The translations under genes were made by a program, and so were the position numbers. From Desulfatibacillum aliphaticivorans DSM 15576 (GTDB taxonomy: Bacteria; Desulfobacterota; Desulfobacteria; Desulfobacterales; Desulfatibacillaceae): 64,000 nt of DNA. The stretch is taken from assembly GCF_000429905.1 (NCBI RefSeq), contig NZ_AUCT01000006.1, forward strand, positions 1-64,000, written 5' to 3'. Below, one piece after another: positions 24,945 to 34,126 of this stretch. Position 1 is the stretch's first letter, and every line of letters starts with the position of its first letter. The notes below the pieces were generated by a model. That model was not told the DNA's origin. It worked only from the letters and a program-made list of their open reading frames with translations, and did not search any database.

Positions 24945-25333
24945 TTCTGCTTTCTTGAGCAGTGGCCTGGCCGCCAGGCGGGCGATTAAACGTTATTGCG
25001 TTTAATTTTCGGGATAGACTGCTTTATTATCCCCCTCCTGCCGTAAGGAGGAGGGGGATAACAAGGCGGCTTTCTGAACGCCAGGCCCTTTGGGCGTAGT
25101 CGAAGGCATTCAAAGTGATTGCTGTTTACAAAACCGCCTGATTTTTATAGAACACGGACATCATGTCAGCGAAATCGGGCGGGTGGAGCCGAAGCGCTTT
25201 GCTGCGCATGGCGCTCCCTGCGTTTTTCAAACGCATTCTTGTAAATATTCAATTTCGGTGCGTTTTTTAGTGGATGTGCTCACCGCCCTGTCACTTACTT
25301 TTATGAATCGTAAAACAAGCGAGGCAGGTTTTA
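24945..25333. other. Intergenic region with strong hairpin after bzaF
   Basis: TTATCCCCCTCCT and AGGAGGAGGGGGATAA form a perfect stem around 25027-25062. No U-tract follows, so it may be an RNA-stabilising or weak termination structure. The remaining sequence has no supported gene. Confidence 0.5.
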
Positions 25334-27007
25334 ATGTCGGTTGTTTCATCAATGCGTAACCCCGGAGAAAGAAGATTTTCGTCCAATGAAGTCCGATTTC
25401 TTGTCGCCGCAACGGTTCTGGGCTCCATTATTCGCATTGTTTATCATTGTGACAGGCCGTTTATGAACGACGAAATCGGGACGCTGATTTATATTGAAAA
25501 AAGCATCCCGTTTTTGCTGACTCATTTTGAATCCTGGCTGACCATGAATTATTTCATCCTCATGGAAAAGGGGATGTTTTTCTTGGGAGGCGGCGCCCGG
25601 TTCAGTTTGATTGCAATCCCCTTATTGGCCGGGATTGCAACCATTCCCTTAACGGCCCTGTTCGCCCGAATGATGGTGGAAAACCGGGTGGCTTTGCTCG
25701 CCGCCGCCCTGGCAAGCTGCAATCCTTTTTTAATCCATTATAGCGGGATCATCAGATCATATCCGATTTTAGCCGCGCTCTCCCTCATTGCCTTGATTCT
25801 TTATTTCAAGTGGAGCGAGGATAGGTCCTTTAAAAACGGGATTTTTTTCGCCATAGCAGCGTTTTTTTTGTTTTTGTCGCATCTTAACGGGGCGTACACG
25901 CTTCTGTTTATTGCGTGCATTTTTTTGGGAGATTGGGTTTTCTCGGTGAGATCCGGGGATAAAAGAGTTTTTACAACGCTTTTGTATCCTTGTCTGGCGT
26001 TCATGCTGCTTGCGGCGCTTTCTCACGTAAAGCTCATTTCGCCCATTTATTCCTGGAGCAAGGCGTGGACGGACGCACCTCCCGCAAGCATTGATTATAT
26101 TCCTTACGTGTTCTCCCAGTATTTTGGACGAGGGTACGGCGTCCTGGCGCCGGCGGGTTTATTCATTGCGGCTTTATTCCTTTGCGTTAAACGCAATACC
26201 CCCCTTGTACTGATGTTTCCTTATCTGGCCCTGCCTGTTCTCGCCATGTCCCTGGAGGGGCTGTCGCATTATCCATGGGCTTACGCCAGATTTCTCTTTT
26301 ACCTGATTCCCGTGGGCCTCATCATCATTTCCCAGGGCGTGGATTTCATCGCGTTCAGCTTTCCGGGGAAGACTCGTCTGGTCTTTGGTGCGCTGACGGG
26401 TATTTTAATAATTACGTGGGCGCTTGGTATAACGGGTCTGTTTTTTAGAAAAGAAAACTTTAAATTTCAAGATGTTGCTGTCCTTATAAAGTCAGTGTAC
26501 GAAAAAAACGATTTTTTTGTATATAATAATTGGTCCCTTTGGCACAATTGTGAACCGTATTTCAGAAATTCCGAGTATTCTCGATCCACCCTGGAGGATC
26601 AATTGAAGTCTGATGAAAAATCAAGCCCGGGAAAAATGTTTTTTGTGACGTCCGAGCCGTTTTTGAATAGTCCCCATGAAACCCATCAATTCGGTGAGCT
26701 TCAGGTCGTGATTTATCCCAACGATGGGCGCCGGGAACAGCTCTTGGCCCTGCGGGACGATTTGAAAAACAGCGTGCATTTCGGCGACGTCTCCGCTGAA
26801 CTGGCCAATTATTACCGCCACATTTGGATGTTGAACAAAAAGCTGCAGTTGGAGTCGGGCGACAATTTTGATTATTATCAAATGGCTGTCTGGTGCGAGA
26901 AGCTCAGTAAAAAAGAGTTGAATATGCCAAAAAACGTGCAGCTTAACAAAGCCGGGAAAAAGGCAAGGCATTTGGCCTCGAGCAGACAATCCTCTCCGGA
27001 CTCGTAG
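25334..27007 (+). CDS. Membrane glycosyltransferase of the GT39/PMT-2 (ArnT-like) type
   Basis: A 557-residue protein with about ten transmembrane helices in residues 18-380 and a soluble C-terminal part of about 170 residues. The first extramembrane loop contains CDRPFMNDEIGTLIYIE, where the acidic DE pair matches the catalytic acidic residue of GT39/GT83-type polyprenyl-phosphate-sugar transferases. NPFLIHYSGIIRSYPILAALSL is the typical conserved loop-helix. It would transfer a sugar from a lipid carrier on the periplasmic side; the acceptor is unknown. It separates bzaF from the second riboswitch and has no visible link to cobamides. It is more AT-rich than its neighbours, hinting at separate origin. 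Confidence 0.75.
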   Translation: MSVVSSMRNPGERRFSSNEVRFLVAATVLGSIIRIVYHCDRPFMNDEIGTLIYIEKSIPFLLTHFESWLTMNYFILMEKGMFFLGGGARFSLIAIPLLAGIATIPLTALFARMMVENRVALLAAALASCNPFLIHYSGIIRSYPILAALSLIALILYFKWSEDRSFKNGIFFAIAAFFLFLSHLNGAYTLLFIACIFLGDWVFSVRSGDKRVFTTLLYPCLAFMLLAALSHVKLISPIYSWSKAWTDAPPASIDYIPYVFSQYFGRGYGVLAPAGLFIAALFLCVKRNTPLVLMFPYLALPVLAMSLEGLSHYPWAYARFLFYLIPVGLIIISQGVDFIAFSFPGKTRLVFGALTGILIITWALGITGLFFRKENFKFQDVAVLIKSVYEKNDFFVYNNWSLWHNCEPYFRNSEYSRSTLEDQLKSDEKSSPGKMFFVTSEPFLNSPHETHQFGELQVVIYPNDGRREQLLALRDDLKNSVHFGDVSAELANYYRHIWMLNKKLQLESGDNFDYYQMAVWCEKLSKKELNMPKNVQLNKAGKKARHLASSRQSSPDS

Positions 27008-27286
27008 GAAATGGTAAAGTGAAGGCATGCTGGAGGCTATTTCAAGCAGGTTGGGCATTTGGTGCGTCGCAAGGTAAAATCGGAAGGATGCGATCCGGAG
27101 AGGCGGCTTTTTAAAAGAAATGTTCTATGGTTTTCTGTTGTAGCTATAGAATGTCTGAGTAGCTGGATAGTTTTTGTTGTCATTGATTTGTGAATCATGG
27201 GATTCACCCAATCTGCCATGACATCACATGGGTGAGGCCGGTCCGGATTTTGCGGAACCCCCGGAAAAAGCAAACGAAAATGAGGC
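27008..27286. other. Intergenic region before riboswitch 2
   Basis: Nothing beyond the promoter candidate at its right end is supported; open frames here are short and unremarkable. Confidence 0.4.
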
Positions 27287-27315
27287 TTGACAATAACTCA
27301 TTGATCGAATAACAC
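27287..27315 (+). promoter_or_regulatory. Possible promoter of the cobamide operon
   Basis: TTGACA at 27287-27292, a 17-base spacer and TAACAC at 27310-27315 form a plausible sigma-70 promoter immediately before the riboswitch body. Confidence 0.4.
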
Positions 27316-27317
27316 GA

Positions 27318-27492
27318 CTGACAGTTGAGGTGCCCAATAGGGCCTAACAGGGAATCCCGTTAAATTCGGGAGCGGTCCCGCCGCTGTAATCGGGGACCAA
27401 GCCTGCATATTGCCACTGTTCGCTAAAAGGCGGATGGGAAGGCGCAGGTTTTGGGATGATCCGAGAGCCAGAAGACCTGCCTTAACCGTATA
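27318..27492 (+). promoter_or_regulatory. Cobalamin riboswitch 2, upstream of the cbi/cob operon
   Basis: P1 can form between TTGAGG and CCTTAA. The core shows GCGGTCCCGCCGCTGTAATCGGGGA, described in two halves, then TTGCCACTG, GGGAAGGCGCAGG and the B12 box GAGCCAGAAGACCTGCC ending near 27481. It shares the core and B12 box with riboswitch 1 at 23258-23440. It should shut down cbiK and the following operon when cobamide is abundant. Confidence 0.95.
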
Positions 27493-27555
27493 ATCCGGAC
27501 ATGCGCGATGGAACGCATGAGCTGGTTTGAATTACAGGGCCAAGAAACTGGGTGC

Positions 27556-27595
27556 AGCCCTTCAAGCAATTTTGCTTGAAGGGCTGTTTTTGTTT
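27556..27595 (+). terminator. Riboswitch 2 terminator
   Basis: CAGCCCTTCAAGCAA and TTGCTTGAAGGGCTG form a perfect 15-bp stem followed by TTTTTGTTTT. This is a very strong intrinsic terminator placed between the riboswitch and cbiK, consistent with control by premature termination. Confidence 0.9.
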
Positions 27596-27756
27596 TGGGG
27601 CCAAAGAAAAGCGGGACCGCTTCCCTGGAGTATGGGCGGCGGGAGCGGGTTTAAGGATTCGTTTCCGCCGGAATTTTAAAAGGCGCGGTGAAGAACGAAG
27701 AGGAAATTGGGTTTGATCGCGCGATTAAACATCCAGGAGCAAGAGGAGGAAGTTGC

Positions 27757-28629
27757 ATGAAAAAGATTTTGTCGGCAGCGTTGGTTTTGGCTTTGGTTTT
27801 GTGCGCGTTCAATGCGTATGCCGGACACGGGGAAGCCAAGGAAGTCAAGAAAGGCATTTTGCTGGTGGCATTCGGCACCAGCGAGGATTCCGCCAAGGTT
27901 TCCTTCGAAAACATTGAGAAGAACGTTGTTGAGGCCTTTCCTGGCGTGGATGTGCGTTGGGCCTACACTTCCCACATCATCCGTCACAAGTTGGCCAGGC
28001 AGGGCGAAGTGATCCTCTCTCCGGCGGAGGCATTGGCCAGGATGATGGACGAGGGATACACCCACGTGGCGGTGCAGTCGCTGCATACCATTCCGGGCGA
28101 AGAGTACCATGCCTTGGTGCAGACGGTTAACGGCTTCCGGGCCATGCCGGAAGGCTTTGAGAGGCTGACCTTGGGCTACCCCATGCTGGGCGCCCAGGAT
28201 TCCGTCGCTAAAGCCGTGGACGCCATCATCGCAACCATCCCCAAGGCCCGCAAGGCCAACGAAGCCGTAGTGCTCATGGGCCATGGAACCCATCATCCCG
28301 GCAACATCTACTACTCGGCCATGAACTGGCAGCTTCAGCAAAGGGATTCCAACATCATCATGGGCACCGTGGAAGGGTACCCGGAGCTGGACGATGTGGT
28401 TGATTACCTGAAGGCCAACAAGATCAAAAAAGTCTGGATCATGCCATTTATGTCCGTTGCCGGCGATCACGCCAAGAACGACATGGCGGGCCCCGAGGAC
28501 GATTCCTGGAAGACCCAGCTTACTAAAGCGGGATTCAAATGCGAGACCGTGCTGAAAGGCACCGCTGAATATGACCAATTCGTGGACATCTGGGTCGGCC
28601 AGCTTACCAAGGCCTTCGCCCATCTGTAG
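27757..28629 (+). CDS. cbiK: Exported sirohydrochlorin cobaltochelatase CbiK
   Basis: This chelatase inserts Co2+ into sirohydrochlorin, the committed step of the anaerobic cobamide route. The 290-residue precursor begins with a signal peptide (ILSAALVLALVLCAFNAYA). The body follows class II chelatases of the CbiK type: GILLVAFGTSEDSAK, VQSLHTIPGEEYHAL with a metal-binding His, LMGHGTHHPGN and PFMSVAGDHAKNDM with the second conserved His. ATG 27757 is chosen since the signal peptide starts there and AGGAGG precedes it. Desulfovibrio vulgaris has a comparable periplasmic form. It is the first gene after riboswitch 2 and the only chelatase seen. Confidence 0.93.
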   Translation: MKKILSAALVLALVLCAFNAYAGHGEAKEVKKGILLVAFGTSEDSAKVSFENIEKNVVEAFPGVDVRWAYTSHIIRHKLARQGEVILSPAEALARMMDEGYTHVAVQSLHTIPGEEYHALVQTVNGFRAMPEGFERLTLGYPMLGAQDSVAKAVDAIIATIPKARKANEAVVLMGHGTHHPGNIYYSAMNWQLQQRDSNIIMGTVEGYPELDDVVDYLKANKIKKVWIMPFMSVAGDHAKNDMAGPEDDSWKTQLTKAGFKCETVLKGTAEYDQFVDIWVGQLTKAFAHL

Positions 28630-28661
28630 GCGCTGACTGAACTATTAAGGAAACACAGCTC

Positions 28662-29696
28662 ATGCCGGTTAAAATGGACAAAGCAAAATCGCCTGCACTC
28701 ATCATCGCCGTATTGGCGATGGTTTTGGGATGCGTGGTCATTGCGTCCGCCGGCATGGGCTTTTTATCCGTTCCATACAAACAGGTGTTGGCCGTAATCT
28801 GGGAGCGGGTTGCCGGCGGCGCCGGGGGCGACCCGTTGATTTCCGCCGTGGTTTGGGATGTGCGCCTGCCCAGGATTTTTACGGCGGCCATTGTGGGCGC
28901 CGGGTTATCCCTTTCCGGGGTTGTTTTTCAGGGAATTTTAAAAAATCCCCTGGCCGACCCCTACACCCTGGGCATATCCGCGGGCGCTGCTTTTGGAGCC
29001 TGCATCGCTTTTTTGTTTAACATGATCCATTTCCAGGGCCTTAGCGTGGGAATGTGCGCCTTTGCGGGCGCGCTAATAACGTTGGCGGTGGTTTTGTACT
29101 TATCGAACTCGGTGGGAGGCTACTCCTCCAACAACCTGATTCTTTCAGGGATTATCGTGGCCGCCATTTTGTCCGCCGGAATCAGCTTCTTAAAATACGT
29201 GGCCGACGAAAGGGTGTCGGTCATCATTTTTTGGCTCATGGGCAGTTTTGCTTCCAAAACCTGGGCCGACGCAGGCTTGGTGCTCTGTTTTGTGAGCATC
29301 GGAGCCCTCATTTGCCTGTGCTTTGGACGGGATTTGAACCTGATGGCCTTGGGAGACCGGGCCGCCGCCTCCCTGGGCGTGGACGTGAAAAAATCCCGCC
29401 TGATTTTGCTGGCTGCAGCCTCGCTTATTGCTGCGGTATGCGTTTCGGTTTCCGGCATCATCGGTTTTGTGGGGCTTTTGGTGCCTCACATGATGCGTGG
29501 GATTTTAGGCGCGGACAATCAGCGGCTTATGCCCGCTTCGCTTTTGGCCGGCGCCATATTGCTGCTTTGCGCCGACACCTTCACCCGGGCCGTGCTGCCT
29601 TCGGAATTGCCTATCGGCGTGTTGACCGCGCTCATTGGCGGGCCTTTTTTCTGCTACGTTTTTAAACGGGGATTTTCCCAAAAGACCGGGTTTTAG
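28662..29696 (+). CDS. btuC: FecCD/BtuC-family ABC transporter permease
   Basis: The 344-residue polytopic protein has the FecCD signature: VRLPRIFTAAIVGAGLSLSG, LADPYTLGISAGAAFGA, the coupling region LGVDVKKSRLILLAA and FVGLLVPHMMRGILG. About ten membrane helices are expected. Its position after cbiK and before the cobyrinate amidase, under a cobalamin riboswitch, points to import of cobamides or corrinoid precursors rather than iron siderophores. It works with the ATPase at 29701-30471 and binding protein at 30471-31403. Confidence 0.88.
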   Translation: MPVKMDKAKSPALIIAVLAMVLGCVVIASAGMGFLSVPYKQVLAVIWERVAGGAGGDPLISAVVWDVRLPRIFTAAIVGAGLSLSGVVFQGILKNPLADPYTLGISAGAAFGACIAFLFNMIHFQGLSVGMCAFAGALITLAVVLYLSNSVGGYSSNNLILSGIIVAAILSAGISFLKYVADERVSVIIFWLMGSFASKTWADAGLVLCFVSIGALICLCFGRDLNLMALGDRAAASLGVDVKKSRLILLAAASLIAAVCVSVSGIIGFVGLLVPHMMRGILGADNQRLMPASLLAGAILLLCADTFTRAVLPSELPIGVLTALIGGPFFCYVFKRGFSQKTGF

Positions 29697-29700
29697 GCGC

Positions 29701-30471
29701 ATGGGGCATGAGTTGCAGGACATATGGTTTTCCTACGACGACCGGAGCGTGTTGTCAGGCGTCAGCCTGGAGTTGGAGTCCGGTTTGTTCCATGGCGTGC
29801 TTGGGCCCAACGGCAGCGGAAAAACCACCTTGCTGGATTTAATCTCCGGGCATTTGAAGCCCAACAAAGGCCGGGTTCTTTTGGAAGGCCAAGCCGTGGA
29901 CAAAACGCCTCGCAAAGAGCTTGCTTGCAAATGCGCCTTGGTTCCCCAGGATTTTCGGGTGAATTTTCCCTTTACCGCGGCCCAAGTGGTGATGATGGGC
30001 AGATACCCCCACATAGGCCGGTTCGGCGCGCCTTCCCAGGAGGATTGGGACATGGTGGAAGAGGCCATGGATTCCACGGGGACCAGGGACTTCGCCCAGC
30101 GCAACGTCACCGAGCTTTCAGGCGGGGAAAGGCAGCGGGTGGTTTTCGCCCGGGCCTTGGCCCAGAACGCCGAAACCCTGATTCTGGACGAGGCCACCTC
30201 CAACCTGGACGTCCGCCACACCCTGGCCCTTATGAGGCTGGCCGCGGACAAGGTGCGAAAAGCCGGCCTGACCGTCATCAGCGTGATGCAGGACATCAAC
30301 CTGGCGGCCCGGTTTTGCCAATCCCTGCTGTTTTTGAAAAACGGCAAGGCCGCCGCCCACGGGCCTGTGGATGAAATCCTGACCGAGTCGGTGATTCAAG
30401 AGGTTTTTGAGGTGAAATCCAAGGTGTATTTTGACGAAACCATCAACCGCAAGCAGGTGGTGTTTTTGTAA
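29701..30471 (+). CDS. btuD: Corrinoid-type ABC transporter ATPase (BtuD-like)
   Basis: The 256-residue ATPase has Walker A GPNGSGKTTLL, Q-loop VPQDFRV, signature TELSGGERQRVVFARAL, Walker B TLILDEATSNLD and the switch His region VISVMQDINLAAR, where Gln-Asp replaces the usual His-Asp order. ATG 29701 is used because it opens right after the permease stop and starts at the ABC domain. It couples with the BtuC-like permease; its stop overlaps the next start as TAATG. Confidence 0.9.
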   Translation: MGHELQDIWFSYDDRSVLSGVSLELESGLFHGVLGPNGSGKTTLLDLISGHLKPNKGRVLLEGQAVDKTPRKELACKCALVPQDFRVNFPFTAAQVVMMGRYPHIGRFGAPSQEDWDMVEEAMDSTGTRDFAQRNVTELSGGERQRVVFARALAQNAETLILDEATSNLDVRHTLALMRLAADKVRKAGLTVISVMQDINLAARFCQSLLFLKNGKAAAHGPVDEILTESVIQEVFEVKSKVYFDETINRKQVVFL

Positions 30472-31403
30472 TGACTCGATTTTTGTTCAATACGGCCATT
30501 TTGATTGTATGCCTTTTTTTTTCGGCGAGTTGTGTTCGGGCCGCAGAGAATGAAGATATCCTGGTGGTTCAGGACCACACGGGCGCTTCGATCCAGGTGA
30601 AAGCTCCGTTCACGCGGATTATTTCCCTATACGGCGCTCACACCGACAACCTGAGAAATCTCGGCCTGGACAAGGAAATAATCGGCGTCAGCCCCAGCGA
30701 TCACTGGCAAGGCAAGGCCGTGTTTTCCTACCATGACGGCCTGGAAAAATTCCTGGCGTACAAGCCGGATTTGGTATTCACGCGCCCCATGATCAACCAT
30801 GGCTATCCCCGGCTCATTGAAGGCTTGGAAAAGGCGGGAATCGCGGTGGCTTCGTTCCAGCCGTCCACGGTGGATGAAATGTTCGAGTATTGGGTCTCCC
30901 TGGGAATGCTTACGGGGAAGACCGCCGAGGCCCGGGAGATGGTCAGCCATTTCAAGGAAGAGATCGCCCGGATCAGAAAAATTTCCGACGCCCTGCCCGA
31001 CAAGAAGCGGGTTTATTTCGAGGCTATCCACGACCGCATGAGAACCTTCACGCCGGGCTCCATGGCCATTTACGCCCTGGAAGCCGCTGGCGGCGTAAAC
31101 GCGGCGGCGGACGCAACTTCCGTGAGAGGCACCAACATCGCCTATTACGGCAAGGAACGGATTTTGTCCAAAGCCGGTGAAATCGACGTTTTTCTTTCCC
31201 AGGACGGCGCCATGAATCAGCCCACCATTCCCATGATCATCAACGAACCGGGCTTTGAAATCATCAAGGCCGTGCAGGAAGGCCAGGTTTATATCGTGGA
31301 GGAACGGCTGGTTTCCCGGCCTACGGCGGCGCTCCTGGACGGCGTGCTGATTATTGGCGAAATCCTGTATCCGGAAGCCTTTGGCAAAGGAGGGGTGCAA
31401 TGA
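30471..31403 (+). CDS. btuF: Periplasmic corrinoid-binding protein (BtuF-like)
   Basis: The 310-residue precursor has an N-terminal signal (TAILIVCLFFSASCVRAAE), with SASC possibly serving as a lipobox. The mature part is a class III solute-binding protein: VKAPFTRIISLYGAHTDNL, LEKFLAYKPDLVFTRPM, a long linking helix (EMVSHFKEEIARIRKI), and a C-lobe ending VYIVEERLVSRPTAALLDG. Context suggests corrinoid capture for the BtuCD-like pair; the ligand is inferred. Confidence 0.85.
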   Translation: MTRFLFNTAILIVCLFFSASCVRAAENEDILVVQDHTGASIQVKAPFTRIISLYGAHTDNLRNLGLDKEIIGVSPSDHWQGKAVFSYHDGLEKFLAYKPDLVFTRPMINHGYPRLIEGLEKAGIAVASFQPSTVDEMFEYWVSLGMLTGKTAEAREMVSHFKEEIARIRKISDALPDKKRVYFEAIHDRMRTFTPGSMAIYALEAAGGVNAAADATSVRGTNIAYYGKERILSKAGEIDVFLSQDGAMNQPTIPMIINEPGFEIIKAVQEGQVYIVEERLVSRPTAALLDGVLIIGEILYPEAFGKGGVQ

Positions 31404-32770
31404 AGGGAATCGTCATCGCGGGCGTGCATAGCGGGTGCGGCAAGACCACAATCACCTTGGGCCTCATGGCCGCCTTGCGCAGGCGCGGGCTGAATGTGGC
31501 GCCATTCAAGGTGGGGCCGGATTTCATCGACCCAGGTCACCATACCGCGATCACAGGCGTACAAAGCCGTAACCTGGACGGCTGGATGCTGCCCCGGGAA
31601 TGCAGCCTGGACATCTTCCAAAGAAACGCCGCTAGTGCAGACATCGCCGTGGTGGAAGGCGTCATGGGCCTGTTTGACGGATACGACGGCAAGACCGAAG
31701 CCGGGTCCACGGCTCAAATGGCCAAGTGGCTCGGCCTGCCCGTGCTCTTGGTTGTGGATGCACGGAGCATGGCCCGGAGCGCGGCGGCCGTGGTTCAGGG
31801 CTTTGAAAATTTCGACCCGGACCTTCAATTCGCCGGCGTTTTGTTCAATAAAGTCGGGAGCCCTACCCATTTGCGCTACTTGGAGGAAGCCCTGGAAGGC
31901 AAAGTCGCCATGCCGTGTTTGGGCGGAATCATCCGTAACGAGCAGGTATCCATACCCTCCCGGCACCTGGGGCTTGTCACCAGCGAAGACCACGGACTTG
32001 GTTCGGATATTCAAAACGCCCTGGTCGACTTGGTGGAAAATAATTTGAACCTGGACGAGCTCTTGGCCTCCCTGCCGGAAATTGCTGTGGACCCGCCGCC
32101 CCCCTTGCAAGCCGAAGCGCCCAAAGTGCGTATCGCCGCGGCCCGGGATCAGGCCTTTTGCTTTTATTATTCGGAAAATTTGGAGTTATTGGAATCTTGC
32201 GGCGCGGAGATTGTGGAATTTTCCCCCCTGAAAGACGCCGGCCTGCCGAAAGACGTGGACGGCCTGTATCTGGGAGGGGGATACCCGGAGCTTCACGCCG
32301 AGGCCTTGTCGAAAAACACGGCTTTGAAGGACGAAATTTTTCAGGCCTGCCAGGAAGGCATGCCCATCTACGGCGAGTGCGGCGGCTTTATGGTTTTGTG
32401 CAAAACCCTGGAAGATCTGGAAGGGCGGGAGCACGCCATGATCGGGTGCTTTGACCTGACCTGCCGCATGTCCTCCCGGTTAAGGGCTTTGGGATACCGG
32501 GAAATTACGCTGAACCAAAAGACCGTCCTGGGCGAGGCCGGCTTGTGCGCCCGGGGCCACGAGTTTCACTATTCCCAACTGGACGAACACGGCCGGATGT
32601 CGGTTTATGACGCCGTAGACCGGTCCGGCGGCGCCCGAAGCGTGGACGGGTTTCAGGTAAACCGCTGCTTAGGCAGCTACCTGCATTTGCATTTTATGAG
32701 CCAGCCTCAGGCGCCCCAGGCCTTTGTGCAGGCCTGTATGGATTACCAAAAAGAAAGGAAAAACCGCTGA
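31400..32770 (+). CDS. cbiA: Cobyrinate a,c-diamide synthase CbiA
   Basis: ATP-dependent amidase that converts cobyrinate carboxylates a and c to amides using glutamine. The 456 residues comprise an N-terminal P-loop domain (GVHSGCGKTTITLG, then PFKVGPDFIDPGHH, typical of CbiA) and a C-terminal type 1 glutamine amidotransferase domain. The latter has GLYLGGGYPELHAE, nucleophile Cys in IYGECGGFM, and a late His in GSYLHLHF. ATGA-type overlap with btuF implies coupled translation. It is CbiA rather than CbiP because of the shorter length and the GPDFIDPGHH motif. Confidence 0.95.
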   Translation: MKGIVIAGVHSGCGKTTITLGLMAALRRRGLNVAPFKVGPDFIDPGHHTAITGVQSRNLDGWMLPRECSLDIFQRNAASADIAVVEGVMGLFDGYDGKTEAGSTAQMAKWLGLPVLLVVDARSMARSAAAVVQGFENFDPDLQFAGVLFNKVGSPTHLRYLEEALEGKVAMPCLGGIIRNEQVSIPSRHLGLVTSEDHGLGSDIQNALVDLVENNLNLDELLASLPEIAVDPPPPLQAEAPKVRIAAARDQAFCFYYSENLELLESCGAEIVEFSPLKDAGLPKDVDGLYLGGGYPELHAEALSKNTALKDEIFQACQEGMPIYGECGGFMVLCKTLEDLEGREHAMIGCFDLTCRMSSRLRALGYREITLNQKTVLGEAGLCARGHEFHYSQLDEHGRMSVYDAVDRSGGARSVDGFQVNRCLGSYLHLHFMSQPQAPQAFVQACMDYQKERKNR

Positions 32771-33387
32771 TGCTGCCCCATGAAATCGAAGAGAAGAGCT
32801 TTGAAATTATCGACGAAGAGGCCGGAAGTCACGGATTCAGCCCGGACGAATGGAAGATCGTCCGCAGAATGATCCACACCTCGGCGGATTTTGAATACAT
32901 TGACATGGTGCGGATTCACCCCAAGGCCATTGAAGCTGGAGTCAAGGCCATTCAAAGCGGCCGCGCCATCGTCACCGACACCAACATGGCCAGGGTGGGC
33001 ATTCGCAAGGATAATCTGGCCCCCTTCGGGTGCACGGTTTCCTGCCTCATGACCGACCCGGAAGTCGGCAAGGAAGCCAAGGAAAAAGGCCTTACCCGCG
33101 CCCATGTGGCCGCGGAAAAAGGCGCCGCCATGGTGGAAAACGGCATTTACGCGGTGGGCAATGCGCCCACGGCCTTGCTGCATCTTCTGGACCTGATCGA
33201 AAGCGGCGCGGCCAAGCCCGCATTGGTGGTGGGCCTGCCCGTGGGATTTGTCAACGCGGCGGAGTCCAAGGAGGCTCTTATTAAAACCGATACCCCCTAC
33301 ATCTCCAACCTGAGCCGTAAAGGCGGCTCCAACGTGGCTGTCAGCGTGATCAACGCCCTGGCATTGATCGCGCGCGAAAGGACTTAG
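32770..33387 (+). CDS. cbiC: Cobalt-precorrin-8 methylmutase CbiC
   Basis: This enzyme moves a methyl group from C11 to C12 of cobalt-precorrin-8 to give cobyrinate. The 205-residue protein carries the CbiC/CobH hallmarks: catalytic His region RRMIHTSADFEYIDMVRI, IVTDTNMARVGI, ENGIYAVGNAPTALLHLLDLI (in parts) and VVGLPVGFVNAAESKEAL. The start shares a base with the cbiA stop. Confidence 0.95.
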   Translation: MLPHEIEEKSFEIIDEEAGSHGFSPDEWKIVRRMIHTSADFEYIDMVRIHPKAIEAGVKAIQSGRAIVTDTNMARVGIRKDNLAPFGCTVSCLMTDPEVGKEAKEKGLTRAHVAAEKGAAMVENGIYAVGNAPTALLHLLDLIESGAAKPALVVGLPVGFVNAAESKEALIKTDTPYISNLSRKGGSNVAVSVINALALIARERT

Positions 33388-33388
33388 C

Positions 33389-34126
33389 ATGAATCCAGGA
33401 ACCCTATATGGAATAGGCGTTGGGCCGGGAGACCCGGACCTCATAACCCTCAAGGCGGCCCGCATTCTGGGCCAAGTGGACGTGGTCTTCGCCGCATCCT
33501 CCACCAAGAACTCCCACAGCCAGGCCGTGGAGATCGCAAAGCCCCATCTTAAGGAGTCCGTTCCGATCAGGATGATTCCTTTTCCCATGACCAAAAACAA
33601 GGACGCCATGGAAAAAGCCTGGGAGAAAAACGCCCAGGACATCATAGACGTCCTGGAAGAGGGCAAGAGCGCCGCTTTTATCACCCTGGGGGATTGCATG
33701 ACCTATTCCACATTCGGGTATGTATTGCAAAACATCCAGCGGCTGGCGCCGCACATTGCGGTGGTCTCCGTGCCCGGCATTACGTCCTATCAGGCGGCCG
33801 CTTCCCGTCTTAACACGCCTTTGGTAGAGGGAGAGGAATCCCTTACCCTGCTGTCGGGAGTGAACGGGGGAGGGCGGTTTCGGGAAATTGCGGATCATGC
33901 CGACAACGTGGTCTTTCTGAAGGCCTACAAGAACGCCGGAGACATCGCAGAGGCTCTTGGCGAAGCGGGCATGGACGGAAACAGCGTGGGCGTGGTTAAA
34001 TGCGGCTTGGAAGACGAGCAGATCATCACGGACGTCAACGTTTTTCGCGAAAAAGCCCCCAATTACTGGACCCTGATAATCTCCAAAAAGAGCATGAGTT
34101 TTGTCGCGCAGAAAAAAGAACAATAA
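33389..34126 (+). CDS. cbiL: Cobalt-precorrin-2 C20-methyltransferase CbiL
   Basis: The SAM-dependent methyltransferase acts early on cobalt-precorrin-2. The 245 residues show the tetrapyrrole methylase fold: GIGVGPGDPDLITLKAARIL at the N-terminus, AFITLGDCMTYSTFGYV, VSVPGITSYQAAASRLN, and VVFLKAYKNAGDI. The DPDLITLKA opening and YSTFGYV motif are typical of CbiL/CobI. Its 3' end overlaps the next gene by 26 bp in another frame. Confidence 0.93.
   Translation: MNPGTLYGIGVGPGDPDLITLKAARILGQVDVVFAASSTKNSHSQAVEIAKPHLKESVPIRMIPFPMTKNKDAMEKAWEKNAQDIIDVLEEGKSAAFITLGDCMTYSTFGYVLQNIQRLAPHIAVVSVPGITSYQAAASRLNTPLVEGEESLTLLSGVNGGGRFREIADHADNVVFLKAYKNAGDIAEALGEAGMDGNSVGVVKCGLEDEQIITDVNVFREKAPNYWTLIISKKSMSFVAQKKEQ

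Noticed and set aside
28730..29665. Long overlapping frames within btuC and similar GC-rich genes
   Set aside because: They are shadows of strongly conserved genes and encode Arg/Gly/Pro-rich nonsense.
28662..31403. Iron-siderophore (FecCD) importer
   Set aside because: Same superfamily, but position between cbiK and cbiA under a cobalamin riboswitch favours corrinoids.
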